NCBI GenBank assembly: GCA_001816385.1
Contig: MHBW01000017.1
Span: forward strand, 1 to 34,082
Length of the DNA: 34,082 nt
Origin: Candidatus Blackburnbacteria bacterium RIFCSPHIGHO2_01_FULL_43_15b
GTDB lineage: Bacteria; Patescibacteriota; Microgenomatia; UBA8517; UBA10165
Direction: 5' to 3'
The position numbers were made by a program, and so were the translations under genes. Below the pieces are notes generated by a model. The model did not search any database and was not told where the DNA came from. It worked only from the letters and a program-made list of their open reading frames with translations. Shown piece after piece: positions 27,522-34,081 of this stretch. Within the stretch, counting starts at the first letter, position 1. Each line of letters starts with the position of its first letter.

Positions 27522-29078
27522 ATGATCAAATATATTGCGTATTGCAGAAAATCAACTGACGAGCCAGATAGACAAATTTTGTCTATTGAGGCGCAAGTTG
27601 CAGAACTCGAAGAACACTCCGCAAAAGAAAATTTGAAAATCGTTTCTTTTATTACTGAGAGTAAAACCGCAAAGGAACCCGGGAGGGAAAAATTTGCAGA
27701 AGTATTAAAAGAAATTGAGGACGGAAAAGCTGATGGAATTTTATCGTGGCATCCAGACCGTTTGGCTCGTAATTCTATTGACGGCGGAAAGATTATCTAT
27801 TTATTGGACATCGGAAAGTTGCTTGACCTGAAATTTCCGTCTTTTTGGTTTGAAAATACACCGCAAGGCAAGTTTATGTTAGGGATGGCCTTTAATCAGT
27901 CTAAGTATTATGTTGATAATCTTTCTGAGAATGTAAAAAGAGGAAACAGACAGAAACTCCGCCGAGGCGAATGGCCAAATCAAGCACAGTTTGGTTACCT
28001 AAACATTAACAAGAAAATAGAAGTTGATAAGAAACGGGCCAAGTATGTGCAAAAAGCTTTCCAGCTTTTTGCTACCGGCGGCTATGGTTATGCTGATATC
28101 CGCAAATTTTTCAACCAAAATAAAATTTACAACAAGTCCGGTCATGAACTCCACCTTGATAAAGTCAAAAGAATTTTGACCGATCCGTTTTACTACGGAG
28201 TGATGAGATTTTGCGGCGAACTCTACGAAGGAAAACATGAACCTTTAATCTCCAAGAAACTTTTTGATAAATGCCAAGAAGTTGTGAAACTCAAAAGCAG
28301 GAAAGTCAAAAATAATAAACATTTATTTGATTTTCTTGGTTTGGTGAAGTGCGGCGAATGCGGCGGCGCAATCACTGCCGAAAAACATACCAAGTACTAC
28401 AAACGGACAAATAGAAAAGCTGAGTATATCTACTATCGCTGCTCTAAAAAAATGGGTACCTGCTCGCAAAAATATATTGATAAGGTAGAAATTGAAAAGC
28501 AATTAAGGGAAAATGTTTTGCGAGCATCTTTGCCGCCGCACGCCGCCAAAAAGTTTCTGGAGTGGGCTGATAAAGACGCAAACCAAGAAAAAGAAAAATC
28601 ATCCGGTATTGTTTTAACCTATCAACTCCAACTCAAGGAAACGGAGGAAAAGACAGATCGTTTGCTTGAGGGCTACTTGGACAAAGTTATTTCTCCCGAA
28701 GATTACCAAAAGAAAAAGAACGAATTAGTCGAAACAAAATCACTTCTTAACTCCAAAATTAAGGACATTCCAACAAACGGTGTTGAGTGGCTCGAACCTT
28801 TCCAGGAATTCGTAAATAGTGCGCTTTCGGCGCACAAAATCGCGCGCGCAAAAAATAGTTGCCATGATTTAGCAATCATGGCAAAAACTGTCGGCTCGAA
28901 CTTCTTTTTAATGAATCGGCGGCTGTCAGCAAGTTTCAAAAAAGGCGGATTTGACGCGCTTTCCGTGGAGGCGGGCGCGGAAAGCGCTACCTCCCAACCT
29001 CCTTCTAATTCTTACTGGCTGCGGGACTTGGATTCGAACCAAGATACCATCCTCCAGAGGGATGTGGCCTACCGTTAG
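27522..29078 (+). CDS. Large serine recombinase (resolvase/integrase family)
   Basis: 518 residues. The resolvase N-terminal domain opens MIKYIAYCRKSTDE with catalytic S11, and LSWHPDRLARNSIDGGKI carries the conserved arginines. The Recombinase domain (about 150-260) starts GYLNINKKIEVDKKRAKYVQ. A zinc ribbon has C277, C280, C307 and C314. A coiled-coil segment (about 355-420, QLQLKETEEKTDRLLEGYLD) follows. Such enzymes cut at a 2-nt core through a 5'-phosphoserine link and integrate, excise or invert DNA. The last 53 codons (from 466) are encoded by the 105-bp inverted repeat and then by the antisense of tRNA-Gln, ending LRDLDSNQDTILQRDVAYR. Excision or inversion would therefore change the protein's C terminus. 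It is the only recombinase in the cassette pair. Confidence 0.93.
   Translation: MIKYIAYCRKSTDEPDRQILSIEAQVAELEEHSAKENLKIVSFITESKTAKEPGREKFAEVLKEIEDGKADGILSWHPDRLARNSIDGGKIIYLLDIGKLLDLKFPSFWFENTPQGKFMLGMAFNQSKYYVDNLSENVKRGNRQKLRRGEWPNQAQFGYLNINKKIEVDKKRAKYVQKAFQLFATGGYGYADIRKFFNQNKIYNKSGHELHLDKVKRILTDPFYYGVMRFCGELYEGKHEPLISKKLFDKCQEVVKLKSRKVKNNKHLFDFLGLVKCGECGGAITAEKHTKYYKRTNRKAEYIYYRCSKKMGTCSQKYIDKVEIEKQLRENVLRASLPPHAAKKFLEWADKDANQEKEKSSGIVLTYQLQLKETEEKTDRLLEGYLDKVISPEDYQKKKNELVETKSLLNSKIKDIPTNGVEWLEPFQEFVNSALSAHKIARAKNSCHDLAIMAKTVGSNFFLMNRRLSASFKKGGFDALSVEAGAESATSQPPSNSYWLRDLDSNQDTILQRDVAYR
28819..28884 (+). repeat. Downstream module of cassette B: two hairpins around the 24-bp element
   Basis: Hairpin GTGCGC-TTTCG-GCGCAC (28819-28835), then the 24-bp element 28835-28858 (exact inverted copy of 25501-25524), then a perfect 11-bp stem TTGCCATGATT-TAGC-AATCATGGCAA (28859-28884). 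Unlike cassette A, where it follows the stop codon, here the module lies inside the recombinase reading frame (residues about 433-454). Confidence 0.75.
28917..29021 (+). repeat. 105-bp inverted repeat, cassette B, right copy, ending in the tRNA CCA end
   Basis: Exact reverse complement of 27318-27422. The outer six bases TGGCTG are the complement of the tRNA-Gln 3' end (CAGCCA). The repeat is also coding for recombinase residues 466-500. The hairpin GCGCTTTCCG...CGGAAAGCGC is at 28956-28987. Confidence 0.95.
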
Positions 29079-29089
29079 CCGATCCCGCA
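29016..29089 (-). tRNA. tRNA-Gln (anticodon CUG)
   Basis: 74 nt with encoded CCA. The acceptor stem TGCGGGA pairs with TCCCGCA, giving the U1-A72 pair and G73 typical of bacterial tRNA-Gln. The D arm is GGCTAACGGTAGGCC. The anticodon stem CATCC/GGATG has loop CTCTGGA, so the anticodon is CUG. The T arm is CTTGG-TTCGAAT-CCAAG. Every stem is fully paired. A TAAAAT hexamer (29106-29101) lies 11 nt before the 5' end. The CCA end is the boundary of the 105-bp repeat, so the element inserted at the 3' end and left the tRNA intact. Confidence 0.95.
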
Positions 29090-29133
29090 TCGATATTCAT
29101 ATTTTATCATGCAGAGGCTCGCACATGCGAGAG

Positions 29134-29158
29134 ATTCCTCGCGAAGCTCGGAATGACA
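29134..29158. repeat. Palindromic dispersed repeat, ATTCC...GGAATGACA type
   Basis: ATTCC (29134-29138) and GGAAT (29150-29154) around TCGCGAAGCTC, followed by GACA. A second small palindrome CTCGCA-CA-TGCGAG (29118-29131) precedes it. Same TGACA end as at 10334 and 10551. It lies upstream of the tRNA-Gln promoter. Confidence 0.65.
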
Positions 29159-29167
29159 TGGAGTTCT

Positions 29168-29563
29168 TTAGGAATTCTTTTTAAACTTGGAGAGTTTGAA
29201 GCCTCCGATCCCTATACTCGCGAAGGCTGGGATTGCTAAAAATAGAGGGAATCCTGTTTCCGGCAACGCTTGTCCGCCTTTAGTTGTTGCTGGTCCCGTT
29301 GCAACTTCTACAGGAGTTGGTGTTGCTCCTGCCGGCAAAGTTACAGATGCATTGGGCTCGACGGGGGTAGGCGTGCCTTGGACATTTAACGAAAGGTTGC
29401 TATCGTTAATTCCAGTAGTTGTTGGTTTTGGAGTTCTATTGGCTAGTATTCTGTAACCTACAAACAACGCCAAAAGGACAAGGATGGCACCAAGTACTGG
29501 AGGCCCATAAGTAGGCCAGTAATAAACTACTCTTTCTCTTATTTTTTGGAATCTCTCTTCCAT
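29168..29563 (-). CDS. LPXTG-type cell-surface protein
   Basis: 131 residues. A membrane helix near the N terminus (about 21-41) is followed by a Thr/Pro/Val-rich low-complexity spacer (GTPTPVEPNASVTLPAGA, then TPTPVEVATG) and a C-terminal sorting-like signal: LPETG at 100-104, a hydrophobic stretch (107-122) and a basic tail KLSKFKKNS. This is the layout of sortase substrates in Gram-positive bacteria. The N-terminal helix lacks an obvious signal-peptidase site, so the protein may span the membrane twice. No sortase is in the window. Two overlapping TATAAT hexamers (29604-29594) lie about 30 nt upstream. Confidence 0.75.
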   Translation of the reverse strand: MEERFQKIRERVVYYWPTYGPPVLGAILVLLALFVGYRILANRTPKPTTTGINDSNLSLNVQGTPTPVEPNASVTLPAGATPTPVEVATGPATTKGGQALPETGFPLFLAIPAFASIGIGGFKLSKFKKNS

Positions 29564-29674
29564 GTGTTGTCGTGGGGCAGACTAAGGAGCAGGATTATAT
29601 TATAACGTATTATATACCATCTTTAGAAGATTGCAATAGGTAGGCTAAGTAGTAATTTACTAGGGGTTTGTGAG

Positions 29675-29704
29675 TTGCAAATGGGCCTAAAGATTAGGTA
29701 CTAT
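29675..29704 (+). promoter_or_regulatory. Candidate promoter of the L,D-transpeptidase gene
   Basis: TTGCAA (29675-29680), 18-nt spacer, TACTAT (29699-29704), then 8 nt to the GTG start at 29713. Predicted leader 0-2 nt. Confidence 0.55.
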
Positions 29705-29712
29705 GAATTAAA

Positions 29713-30411
29713 GTGAACAGACTTGCCGCTGGTAAGGTTTTTACGCGGTTTCCTTGGTTTTTACCTCCTTTATTAATTTTTGCGGCGTTCTTTGTTCTTT
29801 TTAATACCACAGCTTATAAATCTAACCCCATCGTCTCTGGATGTGGATTTTCAGACCTTTCTGGCAATTTTGTACAGGGACAGCCAGCCTACTTTGAGGG
29901 CAATAAAATTGCTGTTCCGACAAATGTCCAGGATAATACTACCAAGTTGGCCCAGGTTCTAGGGGATCAAGCGGGGGCAAAAAAGTGGATTGAAGTTAAC
30001 TTAACAGACCAAAAGCTTATTGCTCGCGAAGGGGACAAAGTTTATTTGGAAACTAAGGTTTCTTCCGGACTTCCCTGGACGCCGACTCCGGAGGGCGAAT
30101 TTACAATTTGGGGCAAATTCCGTTATGTCAAAATGGAGGGCGGGTCGGGGAAATATTACTACTATTTGCCCAACGTCCCTTATGTTATGTTCTTTGAAAG
30201 TGCCGATGTTCCAAGCAGGAGTGGGTACGGCCTTCATGGAACGTATTGGCACAACGACTTTGGCAAACCACACAGCCACGGTTGCGTAAACTTGCCCACA
30301 AATGTTGCCAAAGAACTCTTTTCCTGGACTGGCCCGATTTTGCCCGAGAACAAAGGTACCGTTTGGGCAAGTAGTGATAATCCGGGGACTAGAGTCGTTA
30401 TACATAAGTAG
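29713..30411 (+). CDS. L,D-transpeptidase (YkuD domain), membrane-anchored
   Basis: 232 residues from GTG. The N-terminal membrane helix spans about 15-32. The YkuD domain covers about 92-230: WIEVNLTDQKLIAREGDKV begins the fold, SSGLPWTPTPEGEFTIWGKF is typical, and the active site is GLHGTYWHN (H175) plus HSHGCVNLP (S188-H189-G190-C191), with C191 the nucleophile. It makes 3-3 cross-links in peptidoglycan or links proteins to it, outside the membrane. The alternative ATG at 29703 is out of frame and stops at once, so GTG is the start. With the D,D-carboxypeptidase at 15096 the cell has both the tetrapeptide-producing and the tetrapeptide-using enzyme. Confidence 0.92.
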   Translation: MNRLAAGKVFTRFPWFLPPLLIFAAFFVLFNTTAYKSNPIVSGCGFSDLSGNFVQGQPAYFEGNKIAVPTNVQDNTTKLAQVLGDQAGAKKWIEVNLTDQKLIAREGDKVYLETKVSSGLPWTPTPEGEFTIWGKFRYVKMEGGSGKYYYYLPNVPYVMFFESADVPSRSGYGLHGTYWHNDFGKPHSHGCVNLPTNVAKELFSWTGPILPENKGTVWASSDNPGTRVVIHK

Positions 30412-30479
30412 CTTCCTTGTGCATGGTATACTTTAGGTGTAGGGTCAGGGTTGGCCTCACAAAAATTGAAAAACATTGG

Positions 30480-30508
30480 TTGACAAGTAGCAGTCGCTAT
30501 GCTAGACT
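30480..30508 (+). promoter_or_regulatory. lon promoter
   Basis: TTGACA (30480-30485), 17-nt spacer, extended -10 TGC-TAGACT (TAGACT at 30503-30508). This is the best complete sigma-70-type promoter in the window. It leaves a leader of about 16-18 nt before the ATG at 30532, without a Shine-Dalgarno sequence. A second hexamer TATACT (30427-30432) lies further upstream. No CIRCE or HrcA site is seen. Confidence 0.65.
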
Positions 30509-30531
30509 GCTAACTAAATTAATCTCCAGAT

Positions 30532-32991
30532 ATGGCTAATGAATTTGACACACAACAAACAAACACATATACACTTCCAGTAGTAGCACTGCGCGGTTCG
30601 GTCGTTTTCCCCCGCACTGAAGGCATCCTCACCTTCGGTCGCCCAAAAACAAAAGCGGCAGTTCAGGCTGCCTATTCCGGAGATAGGCTCCTGGCTATTT
30701 TTACCCAAAAGGATGCGCGAATTTCCGATCCCACGCCAGACGATTTATACGAAGTCGGGACTTTAGTTGAAGTTCAGCAGGTTATGCCGGCTGATGAAGA
30801 AATACATGTTTTGGTTGTGGGCAAAGCTCGGATTGGAATCTCAGAAGTTGTGGCGCAAAACCCCTTTGCGGTTTATAAGGTCCATGTCTTTGAAGAAAAT
30901 TTGATTACGACTGCTGAAGAAGAAGCCAGATTCCGACACTTGGTCAACCTGTTTGAAAAAGCCATAAGGCTTGGCAAGCCCGCAGATGTTCAAACCGTCA
31001 TGCGCCTTTTGTCTTCAAAAATTGAAGCGGCAGAGTTGGTTGACCAGATTGCTTACCTTCTCGACATTAAAACTCCTCAGAAACAAGATATTTTAGAAAC
31101 TTTAGATTTATCAAACAGGTTAAAAAAAGTTGAGGATTTGCTGGGTCGGGAAGTTGGCATATTGGAGCTTGAACGCACAATTTCTTCCAAAACTCAGAAA
31201 AGATTTGAAGAACAAATGAAAAAGGCGATGCTTAAAGAACATCAAAAAACAATTCAACAGGAACTTCGAGGTTTGGGAGAGAATGATGGAGGAGACGAGG
31301 ATGTTGATGAGTTGCGCCGTAAAATAAAAGAAGCCGGAATGCCGCGCGATGTGCGCAAAAAAGCAGAAAAAGAGCTCAAACGCTTAATTCAAATGTCCCC
31401 TAACCATCCGGAGAGCGGGTATGTGAGAAATTATCTTGATTGGCTGATTGAAATGCCCTGGAGCATTAAGTCTCCAAATGATATTTCACTAAAACAGGCA
31501 GCCGCAATTTTGGATGAAGATCATTATGCTTTGAAAAAGACCAAGGAGCGTATTTTAGAGTTTTTGGCTGTCATGAAACTTAAGGGCGAGTCCCAAAAAA
31601 GACAGAATGTTTCTTCTGGCGATGAGGCAGAAACCGAAAATGAAACTATGGAGGGTACGCCCACAATCCTTTGCTTTATCGGACCTCCGGGAGTAGGTAA
31701 GACTTCAATTGGTCGTTCAATTGCCCGCGCGTTAGGCAGGAAGTTTGTCCGAATTTCTTTGGGGGGTATACGTGATGAGGCAGAGATAAGAGGACACAGA
31801 CGAACTTATGTTGGTGCGTTACCTGGAAGAATTATTCAAGGCATTAAAAATGCCGGAACTAAAAATCCAGTCTTTATGCTTGATGAGATCGATAAACTTG
31901 GTAATGACTTCCGAGGAGATCCATCTTCTGCCTTGTTGGAAGTTTTGGATCCTGAACAAAACAGAGAGTTTTCTGATCACTATCTGGAAGTGCCGTTTGA
32001 TTTGTCAGAAGTCATGTTTATTTGTACCGGAAACATTTTAGATACTATTCCCCCGGCGTTAAGAGACAGAATGGAGATAATCCGTTTTGTAGGCTACACC
32101 GAAGACGAAAAGTACAATATTGCCAAAGGTTATCTGTGGCCAAAACAGCTTAAAAATCATGGCCTGTCTGAGGGTATCCAGATATCTTCTTCTGCTTTGC
32201 GCGAAATTATTAGTAGATATACACGCGAAGCAGGGGTGCGCAGTTTGGAGAGAAATCTAGCAACGGTTGCCAGAAAACTGGCCCGGGGTATTGCGGAAGG
32301 TAAAAAGGCTATCAGGCAAATCGCCAAGGAAGATTTGCGCAAACTTCTTGGTCCGGCACAGTTTACCTCCCTATTGGCTGAGAAAAAAGATGAGGTTGGA
32401 ATTTCTACCGGTTTGGCAGTTACTCCTGTTGGAGGAGAAATAATTTTTGTAGAAACTGCTCTAATGCCGGGGAAAGGTAAACTTACTTTAACCGGCCAGC
32501 TGGGAGAGGTTATGCGGGAGTCGGCGATGGCCGCTTTCTCTTACGCGCGAAGCCACTCATCTGCTTTGGGTATAAGCAATCAGATTTCCAAAGCAACTGA
32601 TGTTCATATCCACGTTCCAGAGGGCGCAGTACCTAAAGACGGCCCGTCGGCGGGAGTGGCGATGGCGACATCTCTTATCTCAGCCTTAACAGGCACAAAA
32701 ACCAAGCGTGATGTAGCTATGACGGGAGAAATTACTCTGCGGGGGCGGGTTATGGAAATAGGTGGAGTCAAAGATAAAGTGATTGCGGCACACCGCGCAG
32801 GAATAAAGACTATTGTTTTGCCCCAAGACAATCAAAAAGATATGGATGATGTGCCTGATAAGGTGAAGAAAGATATAAAATTTGTTTTTGCCTCACATCT
32901 TGATCAGGTGTTGGAAGTAGCAATCCCCGATTTTAATCGCAGGCTCCGCCGGTTACCTGTGGTTGCTCCCTCAACCTTTGTTGCAAGCTGA
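30532..32991 (+). CDS. lon: ATP-dependent protease Lon (LonA type)
   Basis: 819 residues. The N-terminal substrate-binding domain opens LPVVALRGSVVFPRTEGIL. A coiled region (about 215-280) precedes the AAA+ module with Walker A GPPGVGKT (384-391) and Walker B PVFMLDEIDKLG. The C-terminal serine-lysine protease has catalytic S706 in KDGPSAG and K749 in GGVKDKVIAAHRAG; their spacing of 43 residues equals that of E. coli Lon. It degrades damaged and short-lived regulatory proteins in the cytoplasm as a hexamer. A segment rich in Glu/Gln (about 362-378, RQNVSSGDEAETENETME) is inserted just before Walker A. Confidence 0.97.
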   Translation: MANEFDTQQTNTYTLPVVALRGSVVFPRTEGILTFGRPKTKAAVQAAYSGDRLLAIFTQKDARISDPTPDDLYEVGTLVEVQQVMPADEEIHVLVVGKARIGISEVVAQNPFAVYKVHVFEENLITTAEEEARFRHLVNLFEKAIRLGKPADVQTVMRLLSSKIEAAELVDQIAYLLDIKTPQKQDILETLDLSNRLKKVEDLLGREVGILELERTISSKTQKRFEEQMKKAMLKEHQKTIQQELRGLGENDGGDEDVDELRRKIKEAGMPRDVRKKAEKELKRLIQMSPNHPESGYVRNYLDWLIEMPWSIKSPNDISLKQAAAILDEDHYALKKTKERILEFLAVMKLKGESQKRQNVSSGDEAETENETMEGTPTILCFIGPPGVGKTSIGRSIARALGRKFVRISLGGIRDEAEIRGHRRTYVGALPGRIIQGIKNAGTKNPVFMLDEIDKLGNDFRGDPSSALLEVLDPEQNREFSDHYLEVPFDLSEVMFICTGNILDTIPPALRDRMEIIRFVGYTEDEKYNIAKGYLWPKQLKNHGLSEGIQISSSALREIISRYTREAGVRSLERNLATVARKLARGIAEGKKAIRQIAKEDLRKLLGPAQFTSLLAEKKDEVGISTGLAVTPVGGEIIFVETALMPGKGKLTLTGQLGEVMRESAMAAFSYARSHSSALGISNQISKATDVHIHVPEGAVPKDGPSAGVAMATSLISALTGTKTKRDVAMTGEITLRGRVMEIGGVKDKVIAAHRAGIKTIVLPQDNQKDMDDVPDKVKKDIKFVFASHLDQVLEVAIPDFNRRLRRLPVVAPSTFVAS

Positions 32992-33218
32992 ATTTGACAT
33001 TGCCCTCTATTTAAAGTTGCAAAGGAGTATGCCTGCAAAGCATAAAAGAAATCTGAATTTCTCTTCAACTACGTATGAAATTCGCTAATATACAAACTAG
33101 CACGGGGCTTTTTATTGTCAAAAATTACATTGCTACACCTGGCATGCCAACTTGGCGATAATAGCAATGAGATATTGGCTGACACGCTTGTAATCCAGAA
33201 ACAGACCTAATATAAGAG

Positions 33219-33224
33219 TATAAT
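33219..33224 (+). promoter_or_regulatory. -10 element of the gene at 33232
   Basis: Consensus TATAAT with 7 nt to the ATG at 33232, which predicts a leaderless mRNA. No good -35 at standard spacing. The remaining 32992-33218 interval shows no gene, only a short TGGCATGCCA palindrome (33138-33147). Confidence 0.5.
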
Positions 33225-33231
33225 TGTCTAT

Positions 33232-33867
33232 ATGGACGCGAATAACTCCGCAAGAGACGAGCTTTTTAAATCAAAAAACCACGGGCCATATTTTATTAAA
33301 ATTTTTCTGACATCCCAGAATGAAGATGGCAAAGTATCAGTTGTTCGAATTTTCCGAGCCGCAGACCATCAGGCAATAGTTTTTTCTGATAAGGTATTCC
33401 CAGCAGAGACTCTCAAGGATGCGTTACGGCGATTTATAGATGAAAATTTTGGTGAATATAAAATCTTGGACTATTGGGTTGGGGAAAATGTCGAAGATGC
33501 AAATGATAGAAATGGTAAACAGCTCGCACGGTATATAGTACATTGCAAAATTCTAGTAAAAGGAGAATTGGAGACGAAAGATGCCAGATTTGTAGTTGAA
33601 CTCCCAGGTATTGACGAATCTATCGGCGACACACCAGAATTAAGGAAAGAATTAAATGAGTATCTGGGAATATTTAAAGCAACGATAAAAGGAGATCGAG
33701 ACGCGAGGGTGGTTATCTATTTGATAGATCATGGAACAGGCGAACAAGACTTCGCATATGTAGAATTTCATATAGAGGAACGTGATTTTAGTCGGTGCTT
33801 GGGAGTTTGCGACACTGAAGGTCGTTCAGTTCAGAAGTTTCTGGAGGATGAATATGGTAAACCCTAA
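33232..33867 (+). CDS. Unrecognised soluble protein
   Basis: 211 residues, acidic, no signal peptide or membrane helix. It appears to be an alpha/beta protein made of two similar halves: YFIKIFLTSQNEDGKVSVVR and later FKATIKGDRDARVVIYLIDH, each followed by a short strand and an aromatic-rich helix (ADHQAIVFSDKVFPAETLKD; FAYVEFHIEERDFSRCLGVC). An internal duplication is possible, but identity is low. Three cysteines (CKIL, RCLGVC). Codon use looks like that of the neighbours. I do not know the family. Confidence 0.7.
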   Translation: MDANNSARDELFKSKNHGPYFIKIFLTSQNEDGKVSVVRIFRAADHQAIVFSDKVFPAETLKDALRRFIDENFGEYKILDYWVGENVEDANDRNGKQLARYIVHCKILVKGELETKDARFVVELPGIDESIGDTPELRKELNEYLGIFKATIKGDRDARVVIYLIDHGTGEQDFAYVEFHIEERDFSRCLGVCDTEGRSVQKFLEDEYGKP

Positions 33868-33958
33868 AAAAATTTATCAACAGTTCTGGGGTTACTAATT
33901 GTAGAAGATCCGGTGGGAAACTTCGTCTACTTTGTTTTCTTTGTCGTATTGAACCTGG

Positions 33959-34081
33959 CTAGACTTTAATGCCTAACTCTTTAATAAGTTTTTCTCTGGT
34001 CTTGATATGTTGTTCTACCAACTCTGGGACTGTTTCTCCCCCGCAAACTAGTACTGCGTAAGTTCTAATTCGAATCGCAAC
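33959..34081 (-). CDS. 3' end of an unrecognised gene, cut by the window edge
   Basis: An open frame of 40 codons running in from the window edge: VAIRIRTYAVLVCGGETVPE, LVEQHIKTREKLIKELGIKV, then TAG. The composition and the amphipathic helix at the end (VEQHIKTREKLIKELG) are protein-like. Too short to assign. It converges with the gene at 33232; the 90 bp between them hold nothing recognisable. Confidence 0.45.
   Translation of the reverse strand, partial: VAIRIRTYAVLVCGGETVPELVEQHIKTREKLIKELGIKV

Larger units (their letters stand above)
25404..29021. mobile_element. Two-cassette element with paired long inverted repeats and a serine recombinase
   Basis: Cassette A (25404-27322) holds one minus-strand gene between perfect 92-bp inverted repeats. 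Cassette B (27318-29021) holds one plus-strand serine recombinase gene between perfect 105-bp inverted repeats. They share 5 bp (CAGCC) at the junction and are oriented head to head. Relative to each gene the order is the same: inverted repeat, A-rich upstream module, gene, hairpin, 24-bp CG-alternating module, inverted repeat. The right end is the CCA end of tRNA-Gln. There is no DDE transposase and no direct target duplication that I can see. The boundaries are exact sequence matches; mobility is inferred. Confidence 0.75.

Noticed and set aside
25404-29021. Ordinary insertion sequence or integron cassette array
   Set aside because: There is no DDE or HUH transposase and no tyrosine integron integrase; the only recombinase is a large serine enzyme, and each cassette has its own long inverted repeat.
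33087-33119. Intrinsic terminator downstream of lon (AGCACGGGGCTTTTT)
   Set aside because: Only a 3-bp stem can form before the T-run; too weak to call.
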